Assembly (NCBI GenBank): GCA_946480715.1 | Contig: CAMLKK010000008.1 | Coordinates: forward strand, 1-64,000 | Direction: 5' to 3' | DNA: 64,000 nt | Origin: an uncultured Bacteriovorax sp. | GTDB lineage: Bacteria; Bdellovibrionota; Bacteriovoracia; Bacteriovoracales; Bacteriovoracaceae | Part shown: positions 1 through 8,700 of the stretch, piece by piece | Position numbering within the stretch: position 1 is the first letter of the stretch | Layout of the letters: each line of letters opens with the position of its first letter | The notes under the pieces: generated by a model | What the model saw: the letters and a program-made list of their open reading frames with translations, nothing else | What the model was told of the DNA's origin: nothing | Database searches by the model: none | Program-made: the position numbers and the translations under genes

Positions 1-2086
1 ATCTCAATTCACATTTGTTATTTTGAATTTTATATAACGGCAAGCTTGTCCATGCTGTTTCAAGCTCTGGTGTAAGAACTTTAAGAAATTCAACAAGTGC
101 TTTTTTATCGCTTGCCTTGAGCTCTCCACCATACATCGATGGTTCATGACCGCGATTGCTGTTACCAACCAGGGCCGTGTTTAAGCAGGCCGGATCGTTG
201 TCATCAGAACATTCTTTTTCTTTTAAGGCACTTTCAAAACCAAGTTTCTGATGATCGTAGACATTCGTTCCAACCTTAAATTTTTTAACTCTCAATGCCG
301 CTGGTTTTAGTAGCTCTTCTAAATTGGGCACAGAACCATTGTGCAAATAAGGTGCGGTTGACCAGACTCCCGCCAGGTGACGAGCAACATAGGCCGTGCC
401 CGGTTTAAGTGTTGTATAATCTAAAGTTGGATCACCTTTGAAGCGATCTTCCCCCAGAAATGAGTCTCTAAAAATTTCTTTTCCTCGGATACTTTCCTGT
501 GCATATATCTTTTGCAGATCAGACGAAACATTGTTGGTCGAATAGAATCCTTCTTTCACACTATCTGTGAAATTGAAAATCGCCGTTTTAAAGGGAAGTC
601 CAAGAGCAGATTTCGAGATATTTTTCACGTACTGTCTGTCGGTATCGATAATTTCCATATCAATCATTTTGTGATTGATAAGAAGTTTTTGAGGACCAAC
701 GCGTTCATCATCAGCTTCGTGACATTGAACACACTTATTCAAATAAACGTTACAGCCACGCTTAACAAGTTCACGATCTATTTTTTTATCAGGAAAAATC
801 TGGGTGTATTCGGGAACAGGAACTTTGTGAATAATTTTCTCAAGTTCAATGAGATTGGGAATGTTTACCGTTGAAGCGTATTGATCATTTAGAACAATAG
901 CTCCTAGTCCAAAGGCCTGCCCTACATTTCTCGCGACAAGCGAATTAGTGTTGGCATTGTAGTGATAAAAAGCTTTGTATTTCATCGCATACATGGGTGG
1001 AAGTGAAACGGGTGCGGTAATGTGGGTATAACTTTTTTTACGAATTGTTGCGTTTGAAATTCTTCCAAAGGCATCAGTGCGACCGTGGCCCTCTGGAGTC
1101 GAGACGACATCTGGATTGGGAGCTCCAAACCAAGTCAAATACTCCATTCTTTTTTGCATTAAAGGAGTAACTGTTTTTAAGTCGAAAGTTTCTTTAAGCA
1201 TGCGAACAAGATATTTCGTGAGCACATCTTTCTTCTCATAAAGAAGTCTTCCGGCCTTCACATTGACTGATTCGTTGATTTTTTTTCCAAGACCAGGTGT
1301 TTTGATGAGAACTTTGATAGCGGCCGTAAAAAGCGTATCCTCAACATCAAGTTCTTTTTTTAAATCATCCACAAACTGAGATGCTTTTTGGTCAGCATTC
1401 TGAACGTTGAGACGATTATAAAAAGCAATCATTTCTTTTTTATCAAACATGGTTTGATAAGTGGAACCGATAATGTCATAGAAAAATCCCTTCATCTCAA
1501 CTTGAGAAGGGGCCCCATCGATAATTGCGGCAGTTTGATCACTGCGAAGAACAGAACCTGTATGGCAAAAAGCGCAGTTTGCTCCAGTCATGGCGATTGT
1601 CTCTTGACCGTTTGCCAACTTTTTTGTTCGAGGAAGTTCTTTGAAATTGATTGAAGCATCGTTAATCAAATCTTGCTCTTCATATTTTTCACCATCCCAA
1701 ACGGCCGTGAGACCGACCCATGCATAAGGTGAATGAACATTTTCGGAATATGGACTACGAATGACTGCAAATTTTTTATCAAGGTTTTCGAAAAAGAGCG
1801 TGCCTTTCTCTGGTGAGAGAAATGATTTTAAATTCAATAACCATAGTGTGGGATAAATATCACTACCTTCAGTGAGGTGCCACATTCGCTTTTGTTCATG
1901 AGCATTTACGCCGGGTGGGAATTCGAGTGTCTGACCTTTTTCAAGAGCAACTGAACGCAATTCATTTTCATAGTCATTTTCAACAGCGGCAAAAGTTCTG
2001 GAAGGTTCAATCTTTTTTTCCACAAATCTTGTCGGTGAACAACTGGCCACAATCAAAAGTAAAAATCCAAATCGTAAAAACATCAT
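1..2086 (-). CDS. RoxA-like di-haem c-type cytochrome lipoprotein (C-terminus outside window)
   Basis: The frame is open on the minus strand from an ATG pair at 2086/2083 to the window edge, about 695 codons, so the stop lies outside. The N-terminus is a lipoprotein signal with lipobox VASC. Two haem-c motifs are visible: CAFCH at about residue 171 and CVQCH at about residue 452. A late segment, WSTAPYLHNGSVPNL, is typical of di-haem peroxidase-like and RoxA-type proteins, as is the size near 700 residues. RoxA-family proteins include rubber oxygenases and many uncharacterised periplasmic cytochromes, so the reaction is open. GGGGC lies just before the ATG pair. Family is fairly sure; substrate unknown. 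Confidence 0.75.
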   Translation of the reverse strand, partial: MMFLRFGFLLLIVASCSPTRFVEKKIEPSRTFAAVENDYENELRSVALEKGQTLEFPPGVNAHEQKRMWHLTEGSDIYPTLWLLNLKSFLSPEKGTLFFENLDKKFAVIRSPYSENVHSPYAWVGLTAVWDGEKYEEQDLINDASINFKELPRTKKLANGQETIAMTGANCAFCHTGSVLRSDQTAAIIDGAPSQVEMKGFFYDIIGSTYQTMFDKKEMIAFYNRLNVQNADQKASQFVDDLKKELDVEDTLFTAAIKVLIKTPGLGKKINESVNVKAGRLLYEKKDVLTKYLVRMLKETFDLKTVTPLMQKRMEYLTWFGAPNPDVVSTPEGHGRTDAFGRISNATIRKKSYTHITAPVSLPPMYAMKYKAFYHYNANTNSLVARNVGQAFGLGAIVLNDQYASTVNIPNLIELEKIIHKVPVPEYTQIFPDKKIDRELVKRGCNVYLNKCVQCHEADDERVGPQKLLINHKMIDMEIIDTDRQYVKNISKSALGLPFKTAIFNFTDSVKEGFYSTNNVSSDLQKIYAQESIRGKEIFRDSFLGEDRFKGDPTLDYTTLKPGTAYVARHLAGVWSTAPYLHNGSVPNLEELLKPAALRVKKFKVGTNVYDHQKLGFESALKEKECSDDNDPACLNTALVGNSNRGHEPSMYGGELKASDKKALVEFLKVLTPELETAWTSLPLYKIQNNKCELR

Positions 2087-2241
2087 TTGCCCCAATGAAG
2101 ATGACGAAAACTCACTCAATAATTTTAACCTTTCTCCAATGAAAACCATAGGCCAGGCATCTTCGACCGTATGTTGATCAAAACACTCTGTAAAAATTAC
2201 AAAAGAACACTCCTCACTTCTATTTTTGATAGACTCGGCCC

Positions 2242-2955
2242 ATGAAAAAGTGCCCTCTTTTCACTTTGCCATTAGTTGCTTTTTGCCTTTTTTCATTGGA
2301 GACTTTCGCCAGTGAAATGGCGATTAGGAAACATCTGACAGATGCGACAAAACTCAATCGTGAGCGCGCTTTTCTCTATGCTAAAGAATCAAAAGGGCTA
2401 AGTTTGCCGCTTTCTTATGAGTTGATCGCTATGGAAAATCTAGCAGTCTTAGTCACTCATCACATGGATGAAAAAGCAAAAATCTACATGGAAAATGGAA
2501 TTGGTCTTTTCAACGATGATCTCGTCGATATGAAGTTGACACCAAGTTATCAACCTACTTTTCAGGATAATAACTCTCCTAAAAATCGTGTTTCATTGAA
2601 CATCAAAAATATCAAAGCGAAATGGAAACAAGATTTGAAAGATGGACTCCTCAATGACATTTACATGGATGCCGTCATTCTCCTCGAACACGGTGAATTG
2701 AAAGAAGTGAATCAAAATTGCTTAACAAGACACTTTGTCGAGTCTATCGCTCGCTCGCTCCTAAACCATGAAGGCCACAGGGAAAAAGCAAAAATAATGG
2801 GACTTGAAGATCCGCAACCACTGCTTCTTAGTTTTTTAAAAACCCAAATTGCAACTCTCTCATGGGCCTATTCACTTGATAAAAGGGCCTATGCCATTCA
2901 AACCAAAAACATTCCGCTCTTTTGTCAGGATGTTCCGGCCATACCGTATAAGTAA
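2242..2955 (+). CDS. exported protein of unknown function
   Basis: A 237-residue protein with a clear signal peptide (MKKCPLFTLPLVAFCLFSL, cleavage near TFAS-E). The rest is charged and looks helical, with no motif I recognise. Two late Cys residues (NQNCLTRH and FCQDV) could pair in the periplasm. It ends 4 bases from the convergent nucleotidyltransferase gene. No strong Shine-Dalgarno is seen before the ATG. Unrecognised; called from codon structure and signal peptide only. Confidence 0.7.
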   Translation: MKKCPLFTLPLVAFCLFSLETFASEMAIRKHLTDATKLNRERAFLYAKESKGLSLPLSYELIAMENLAVLVTHHMDEKAKIYMENGIGLFNDDLVDMKLTPSYQPTFQDNNSPKNRVSLNIKNIKAKWKQDLKDGLLNDIYMDAVILLEHGELKEVNQNCLTRHFVESIARSLLNHEGHREKAKIMGLEDPQPLLLSFLKTQIATLSWAYSLDKRAYAIQTKNIPLFCQDVPAIPYK

Positions 2956-2958
2956 TTT

Positions 2959-3714
2959 CTAAAAACTAATCGCTCGAACCATTTCATGACAGTTTGTCGG
3001 AAGAATTTGCGGAGGAAGAACTTTCGTTCCATAGAGACCATGTTTTTGAATGTATCCGTAAACATTCGGAGGAAGCATCGGCGGAACTCCGCCTTCACTC
3101 AGAATCTTTCTCACGACAGTTGATGAAGTATCTCCACCTGCTTCAACTGTTTGTACTTTGACTCCATCGATTTCAGTGGGTAACTCAAAATGTTCATTGC
3201 CTGAACGACGAGAGACAAGAATTTGGAAATTATCAGGAATTTGAACTTGATTGTGACTCAAGCTTTGAAGTGTATCATCACCTAAAATAAGTGAGATTTG
3301 ATTCTCAGGAAAAAACTCTCGCAAGGTCATGAATGCCTCTTGTGAACGAAGCCCTTTCATTGCAGCGGCCACATCAGAAGGAACAAGTTTTAGCCCTGGA
3401 GAATCGGCCACGAGAAGTTCAACGAGTTTATTGCGAACCCCTATTGGTTGTTTCCCTGGTTTATAGTCTTCTTTATCTCGGGGAATAAAATAAACAACAT
3501 CAAGATTGAATTTCTCTTTCATTGTTTGCGCAAGATTGCGGTGACCAATATGAGGAGGATCAAACGTTCCAAATAAAATCCCAATTTTTTGTTGAGTGGC
3601 CCTGGCACTTTCTTGCGCTAAAAATCTCTGCCCGCTGACATGGGGAGACTCGGCCCTAAAAGATAGAGAGAAAAAAAGAAGAAGTGCTGTTAATAAAAAG
3701 AGAGGCCTTCGCAT
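2959..3714 (-). CDS. NadD-like nucleotidyltransferase with a signal peptide
   Basis: The core is a nicotinate-nucleotide adenylyltransferase-type HIGH-superfamily domain. The nucleotide-binding motif GTFDPPHIGH sits at residues 49-58, and the C-terminal SSTVVR matches the family's ISxTxIR signature. The first 22 residues form a hydrophobic export signal (MRRPLFLLTALLLFFSLSF) that normal cytosolic NadD lacks. No ATG, GTG or TTG occurs in frame between this signal and the catalytic core, so the signal is not a start-choice artefact. It may act in the periplasm or be membrane anchored. The substrate could be a mononucleotide other than NaMN. Family sure, role unknown. Confidence 0.85.
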   Translation of the reverse strand: MRRPLFLLTALLLFFSLSFRAESPHVSGQRFLAQESARATQQKIGILFGTFDPPHIGHRNLAQTMKEKFNLDVVYFIPRDKEDYKPGKQPIGVRNKLVELLVADSPGLKLVPSDVAAAMKGLRSQEAFMTLREFFPENQISLILGDDTLQSLSHNQVQIPDNFQILVSRRSGNEHFELPTEIDGVKVQTVEAGGDTSSTVVRKILSEGGVPPMLPPNVYGYIQKHGLYGTKVLPPQILPTNCHEMVRAISF

Positions 3715-3873
3715 ACAAATCTCATCGGCTTAGCCCACCAACAATTAGAGTGAAATTCACTGAACTATTAGACTCAACTAATGATCTCAAAATTAGCTTA
3801 TCCTGCTGGAATTTTTAGATTAGTCAGACCAGCAAATTGAAGTTAAAAGAAGAAAAAAAATTAAGGAGTCACA

Positions 3874-4476
3874 ATGAAAATAAAAATATTTGCCTTGGCA
3901 CTAACGGTTCTTGCTTCTCTTCCACTAAACGCTCAAATGGTGGAAGTCGAAGGCACAATAAAGAGTGTTCTCATCGCAGAATTTGATCCATCAATTGTGG
4001 GTGATGCGTGTTTAGTTGAAGTAGCAACAAGAAATGAAACAGTGGCATTTTTAACTGGATTTGAAGAGTGCCACGATTATCAGGAAGAAATGTGGACTGG
4101 CCGTGGTGTTGTCGTCGTTACGGAAAATGAATCACTCGTGACAAATCCTGAAGTGTACGGAATTTTATCACTACATACTTCGGCCAATAAAATTTACGCC
4201 GTTGATTTTGGTAGTATCGAAAATGGTTTAGCAGACGAATCTTCAATTATTCTTAAGAATACAATTCCAGAAAATCTGGAAAAATGTTCAGCGATCGCAG
4301 AAAAAATTGTGAGACATGAAGGGCAAACAAAACCCGCCCAATTTATCGAAATGAACAGTGCAGGCCATCTCGTTTTTAATGTGAGAGCAAATCTTCACGG
4401 TGGCGATTCAGCACATGAAGTTATTCTCACAAACAAATGCAAATTCGTTTCTAAAAGAGTTCTTTGGGCCGAATAA
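3874..4476 (+). CDS. exported protein of unknown function
   Basis: 200 residues with a signal peptide (MKIKIFALALTVLASLPLNA, likely cleavage before QMVEVEG). AAGGAG at about 3862 gives a good ribosome site. The mature protein has four Cys residues in two spaced pairs (DACLVE, EECHDY, EKCSAI, NKCKFV), suggesting disulphides. I do not recognise a family. It follows a divergent promoter region with the exported nucleotidyltransferase and stands alone. Confidence 0.75.
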   Translation: MKIKIFALALTVLASLPLNAQMVEVEGTIKSVLIAEFDPSIVGDACLVEVATRNETVAFLTGFEECHDYQEEMWTGRGVVVVTENESLVTNPEVYGILSLHTSANKIYAVDFGSIENGLADESSIILKNTIPENLEKCSAIAEKIVRHEGQTKPAQFIEMNSAGHLVFNVRANLHGGDSAHEVILTNKCKFVSKRVLWAE

Positions 4477-4526
4477 TTTTTTCGAGATAAGGGACAACAT
4501 TTTCATAGTGGGTTTACTCCTCTCAC

Positions 4527-5249
4527 ATGAAAGTGTTATCCTCATTCTCGCTCATGAATAAAAAACTTTTCCTATTATTCCTATTCTCATTTTCAGCATT
4601 GGCAAAAAATCCTGAAATTGAAATTGCCATGTCGGATGTCAAACCTGTGAGCTATCTCGAAGATGGATCATTCAAAGGTGTTAACTATGACATACTCAAA
4701 CAAATAGAAAATAACTCCAAGTTAAAATTCAATTACAATTTGTATCCACACTCGCGCCTCTTGACGAAATTACCTGAAGTCAATCCCGCAATGACGATTC
4801 TCTTTCAAAATGCCTGTCAAAAACATCAAGGGCAATATGAAGTAGCTGCTCCCCTCTATATTTCAACTCCTACGATTTTTCTTAAGAAAGAAGTCAGGCC
4901 CAGTAGGAACTTACGTATTGGTAGAATTGCAGGCACGTGCACACTCATCATGGACCAGCACATAGAAAAAGAATTCCAACTGGATGTTGCGACTCTTGAT
5001 CAGGCCCTGGAGATGCTGAACAAAAATAGACTCGATGGCATTTGTGGTGTACCGCTTGTTTTGAAATACAGCCTAACTAATTCGCATTTAAATAGCTCTC
5101 TCGTGGCCTATAAATCGGAAAACAACACCCACAATTTTACGGCCGTCGTATGTCTTAAAAAATCTCTTCCTGAAGATCTCAAAAAGAAAATCAAGGCCGC
5201 TATCAATCAGGTAAAGTCCCGCCAGTTTTTTAAAAGTCGGTTTGTATAA
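4527..5249 (+). CDS. periplasmic solute-binding protein, amino-acid (SBP_bac_3-like) type
   Basis: 240 residues, the usual size for a family 3 extracellular solute-binding protein. After an export signal (LFLLFLFSFSALA) the mature start EIEIAMSDVKPVSYLEDGSFKG follows the family pattern of a strand plus PxxYxxDGxxxG, then GVNYDILKQI. No permease or ATPase gene is nearby, so it may be an orphan receptor or a periplasmic sensor; many Bdellovibrionota have such solitary copies. Neither start has a Shine-Dalgarno. The internal ATG at 4554 gives a more typical signal peptide (MNKKLFLL) and may be the true start. Confidence 0.75.
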   Translation: MKVLSSFSLMNKKLFLLFLFSFSALAKNPEIEIAMSDVKPVSYLEDGSFKGVNYDILKQIENNSKLKFNYNLYPHSRLLTKLPEVNPAMTILFQNACQKHQGQYEVAAPLYISTPTIFLKKEVRPSRNLRIGRIAGTCTLIMDQHIEKEFQLDVATLDQALEMLNKNRLDGICGVPLVLKYSLTNSHLNSSLVAYKSENNTHNFTAVVCLKKSLPEDLKKKIKAAINQVKSRQFFKSRFV

Positions 5250-5316
5250 ATTACATATGCCCTCCTCAAAGGATGAGAATACCTTTATTGTCCCCTGAAA
5301 CGTTAAGGAGCAATAA

Positions 5317-5796
5317 ATGAAAGGAATAGTATCTTCGATTTTGATGAGTTTACTCATGATGTCTTCGGCCTTTACTGCTGAAACAATCACGCTTACGAAA
5401 GTTAAAACTTTAGGTGTAATGAAAAATGAAGTCATTTTTCAAAGCAAAAATGTAAAAAAAGTAAAAGGAACCAATGTCGTTAAAGGCAAGCTCGTCGTTA
5501 AGTGGGGCGTAAACGTATTCGAAGTTGTAAACGGGTTCTATACATGTAATGCAAAAAATGTTTGTCGCTTAACTGACTATGAAAGAGTCGCTACATTTGA
5601 GAAATGTTCTGTGAAAAATGAAAAGGTAAAATGTCAGAAGAAAATTAGCGGTGAAGAAACGTCGATTTCATCAGATAGTGAAATCGCCATTTCACCAGAT
5701 GGTTTACTTGATTCTGAAACAAATTCCCGTGAATCAATTGATGAGTTAAGTGAAGATTTTGGAAGTTCAATTAACGCTGAAGCGACAATTATCTAA
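5317..5796 (+). CDS. exported protein of unknown function
   Basis: 159 residues preceded by AAGGAG at 5306. A signal peptide is clear (MKGIVSSILMSLLMMSSAFTA). The mature part is Lys- and Val-rich with two Cys pairs (TCNAKNVC and KCSVKNEKVKC), then a Ser/Glu/Asp-rich acidic tail. No family recognised. It is followed at once by a strong hairpin terminator shared with the convergent glycosidase gene. Confidence 0.72.
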   Translation: MKGIVSSILMSLLMMSSAFTAETITLTKVKTLGVMKNEVIFQSKNVKKVKGTNVVKGKLVVKWGVNVFEVVNGFYTCNAKNVCRLTDYERVATFEKCSVKNEKVKCQKKISGEETSISSDSEIAISPDGLLDSETNSRESIDELSEDFGSSINAEATII

Positions 5797-5830
5797 AAAA
5801 AGGAGCGGTTAAAACCGCTCCACTTTATTT
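5794..5830. terminator. bidirectional intrinsic terminator
   Basis: A 9-base-pair stem, GGAGCGGTT (5802-5810) with AACCGCTCC (5813-5821), has an A-tract before it and a T-rich run after it. It separates two convergent genes, so it can serve both. Confidence 0.85.
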
Positions 5831-7192
5831 TCCAATACAAAACCCGTCGTTTTTCATTCCTCTCGGAAGATTTGGAAAGTCAGGCACTCCATCCGCATCT
5901 TTTTTACCCGTGAGTTTTGTGTAATTATTCATGTTATCAAACAAACAAAATGTCGTTCCATTTGAATAACCGATTGTCGCACCAACTTTAAATAATCCTG
6001 CTGAGATCTTTTCATTTGATCCTTCACTAGGTCCAGAAGGATTAGCTGGCGCGCCTGGTGCACTTGAAGTTCCCAATATTTTTTTAATTGTTCCACTTGG
6101 AAGTTTTGTAACGGCCTTTCCTCTTGGCATAGCATTTTGAGCGACGAGTTTTCCATCAGTGACTACGTAGACAGTCGCATCGTCTTCATCTTTGTAATAA
6201 AAGCCGGGCATCAATCCTTTTTTTAAGTTTCCATACGCGGCCGTAATTTGCAAGTAGTAATCAGGAACTTCAGTTCCATATGAATCAGTAAATTTTGGAC
6301 CTGTTACTGCAACTCCAGGCTCAATGAAATTTTCTTCGGCCCAGTCATTCCAAGAAGCAACAACGATATGACGAGGATTGTTCTTAATCGCAACCAGCCA
6401 CTGGTTCATGTAGTATTCACCGTTAGCGCGATCAATAGGTGTAGTGTCTCTTTTTAAGTGTCGAGTGTGCCACCCAGGCATAACAGTGATCGCTTCAGGG
6501 CTTTCAAGAAGCGGTGATTTCATGGCCCATCCCCAAACACCTTCGTTTTTATATTTTTGTAAAACAGGGTTTGAACCGTCAACCAATCCCCCTGCACGAC
6601 GAATCGTAAAACGTGGATCAGTCCACGTACATGCAAAACAATCTGTCGCTGATTCAATCGAGTTGTAAATAACGAGAAGTGGTTTTCCATCAATTTTGAA
6701 ATGATTTGGATTGCTCACGTATTTACTAAAAACGTGATCAGCTTCACCTTTATGAGCTTCAACCGATTTGTTGAAATACAATTGATATCCAAGAGCAACG
6801 GAAATTTTTAACTGAGAAGAAGCTGGCAGCTGACTGTTAGTCGTCATGAATGATTGAGCGTTTGCTTCGATAGTACCTGCATCGTTTCCAATGCCATTGG
6901 TGTGATCAAATATAATAAATTCTATTCCTGCTTCTTTCATCGCTGTGATGTGAGCAGAGTTGGTATGCGGATCACCAGCTGAATAATATCCCTGAACGGG
7001 TTTGTATCTCGTCCACTCTTTCCAGTGACTGATAGGATGATCGGGCTTCATCCAATACATGTGGTACCAGGCCCCAATTGTAGATGTGTAAATAGGCGTC
7101 GCTGGACAAACCCAACCTGATGGACAACTTTCTGCGGCCATCACATTTGAATTCAATGTCCACGTAGCTAAGATCAATAACAAAGATTTCAT
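5825..7192 (-). CDS. exported GH99/GH71-like glycoside hydrolase, paralogue 2
   Basis: 455 residues with a signal peptide ending AMAA/VMAA before ESCPSGWVCPA. The body follows the GH99/GH71-like (endo-mannosidase or WbsX type) pattern: early GAWY, then YKPVQGYYSAGDPH with HITAMKEAGIEF, and late SWNDWAEENFIEPG. The last 60 residues form a separate small module with two Cys (FCLFDN, GFCIGK). GGAGA precedes the ATG. It lies 19 bases downstream of a close paralogue, with the same order of motifs, so it is a tandem duplication in one operon. Family is probable; the glycan is unknown. Confidence 0.78.
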   Translation of the reverse strand: MKSLLLILATWTLNSNVMAAESCPSGWVCPATPIYTSTIGAWYHMYWMKPDHPISHWKEWTRYKPVQGYYSAGDPHTNSAHITAMKEAGIEFIIFDHTNGIGNDAGTIEANAQSFMTTNSQLPASSQLKISVALGYQLYFNKSVEAHKGEADHVFSKYVSNPNHFKIDGKPLLVIYNSIESATDCFACTWTDPRFTIRRAGGLVDGSNPVLQKYKNEGVWGWAMKSPLLESPEAITVMPGWHTRHLKRDTTPIDRANGEYYMNQWLVAIKNNPRHIVVASWNDWAEENFIEPGVAVTGPKFTDSYGTEVPDYYLQITAAYGNLKKGLMPGFYYKDEDDATVYVVTDGKLVAQNAMPRGKAVTKLPSGTIKKILGTSSAPGAPANPSGPSEGSNEKISAGLFKVGATIGYSNGTTFCLFDNMNNYTKLTGKKDADGVPDFPNLPRGMKNDGFCIGK

Positions 7193-7211
7193 TTATATCT
7201 CCAACGGGAGA

Positions 7212-8570
7212 CTACTTACCAATACAAATACCATCATTCTTCATACCACCAGGAAGATTCGGAAAATTTGGAACTCCATCCGCATCTTTTTTCCCAGTAA
7301 GTCTTGTGTAATTATTCATATTATCAAACAGACAGTATGAAGTTCCGTTCGAATAACCAATAGTCGCGCCAACTTTGAAGAGACCAGCAGTAATCTTTTC
7401 TTTTGATCCAGGAGCTACAGCAGGAGGATTCGCACCTCCGCCATCAGGTTTTAATAAACCTTTAATTGTTCCGCTTGGTAATTTTACGACTGCCTTTCCT
7501 TTAGGCATGGCGCCTTGAGCGACAAGTTTTCCGTCAGCAACTACATAAACAGTTGCATCGTCTTCATCTTTATAAAAATATCCTGGCATTAAACCTTTTT
7601 TTAAATTTCCGTAGGCATTTGTGATTTGCAGATAGAGATCAGGTGTTTCTGTTCCGTAGGCATCGACCCATTTAGGTCCTGTAGTGGCAAAGGCCGGCTC
7701 AATAGATGTTTCTTCGCCCCAATCATTCCACGAGGCAATGACAATATTGCGTGGGTTATTTTTGATAGCAAATAACCATTGATTCATGTAGTACTCGCCA
7801 TCTGCTCGTTCAATCGGAATAGTATTTCTTCCCAAATGTTTAGTGTGCCAGCCTGGCATGACTGTAATAGCTTCAGGACTAGCGATGAGTGGATCTTTCA
7901 TAACCCATCCCCAAATACCTTCGTTCTTATATTTTTGTAAAACAGGATTACTCCCATCGACCATTCCACCTGCTCTTCTAATCGTGAAACGCGGGTCACT
8001 CCAATTGCATCCAAAACAATCTTTCTCTGATTCAATTGAATTGTAGATAACGAGAAGAGGTTTTCCATCTAGCATTTTGTAATTAGCATCTTTGGTGTAG
8101 TGATTAAAAATATGATCTGCTTCAGCTTTCTGTGCTTCGAGGGATTTCGCTCCCCAAAGTCCATAACCAATCGCAACCGAAATTTTTAATTGAGCTGAAG
8201 CTGGTAATTTATTATTCGTTTCAACAACAGAGCGGGCATTCGCTTCAATTGTTCCGGCATCATTTCCAATTCCATTCGTGTGATCGAAAATGAGAAATTC
8301 AATTCCTGCTCCTTTCATTGCTGTAATGTGAGCAGAAGAAGTATGAGGATCACCGATTGAATAATGACCTTGAACAGGTTTGTAGCGAGTCCAATCTTTC
8401 CAGTGACTGATAGGATTATCTGGTTTCAACCAATAGAGGGAATACCATGCTCCGATCGTAGAAGTATAAACAGGAGTTGCTGGACATACCCAACCAGAAG
8501 GACAGCTTTCAGCGGCCATCGCATTCGAATTTAGTGTCCAGGTTGCTAACATCAATAACAAGGCCTTCAT
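7212..8570 (-). CDS. exported GH99/GH71-like glycoside hydrolase, paralogue 1
   Basis: 452 residues from the ATG at 8570, which aligns with the start of the downstream paralogue and has GGAGAG in place; the longer frame begins only at a TTG. Signal peptide MKALLLMLATWTLNSNAMAA. Motifs match the neighbour: GAWYSLYWLKPD, GHYSIGDPHT, AGIEFLIFDHTNG, and SWNDWGEETSIEP near residue 290. The C-terminal Cys module is nearly the same in both copies, while the linker before it differs. It is first in a two-gene operon. Likely acts in the periplasm or is released. Confidence 0.78.
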   Translation of the reverse strand: MKALLLMLATWTLNSNAMAAESCPSGWVCPATPVYTSTIGAWYSLYWLKPDNPISHWKDWTRYKPVQGHYSIGDPHTSSAHITAMKGAGIEFLIFDHTNGIGNDAGTIEANARSVVETNNKLPASAQLKISVAIGYGLWGAKSLEAQKAEADHIFNHYTKDANYKMLDGKPLLVIYNSIESEKDCFGCNWSDPRFTIRRAGGMVDGSNPVLQKYKNEGIWGWVMKDPLIASPEAITVMPGWHTKHLGRNTIPIERADGEYYMNQWLFAIKNNPRNIVIASWNDWGEETSIEPAFATTGPKWVDAYGTETPDLYLQITNAYGNLKKGLMPGYFYKDEDDATVYVVADGKLVAQGAMPKGKAVVKLPSGTIKGLLKPDGGGANPPAVAPGSKEKITAGLFKVGATIGYSNGTSYCLFDNMNNYTRLTGKKDADGVPNFPNLPGGMKNDGICIGK

Positions 8571-8700
8571 ATTCAAACTCTCCAAACTTATATTTAACAA
8601 TTATATCTGCCGAAAATTTTTTAATCGAGTCACAAACACAATTCTCTTAAGTTGAACTGTCCTATTTCCATTCGGGACAACTCAAATAGTTGGCACTTTC

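Noticed and set aside
6444..8046. Plus-strand frames inside both glycosidase paralogues with similar products
   Set aside because: Their similarity follows from the duplication of the minus-strand genes; no independent start signal is seen.
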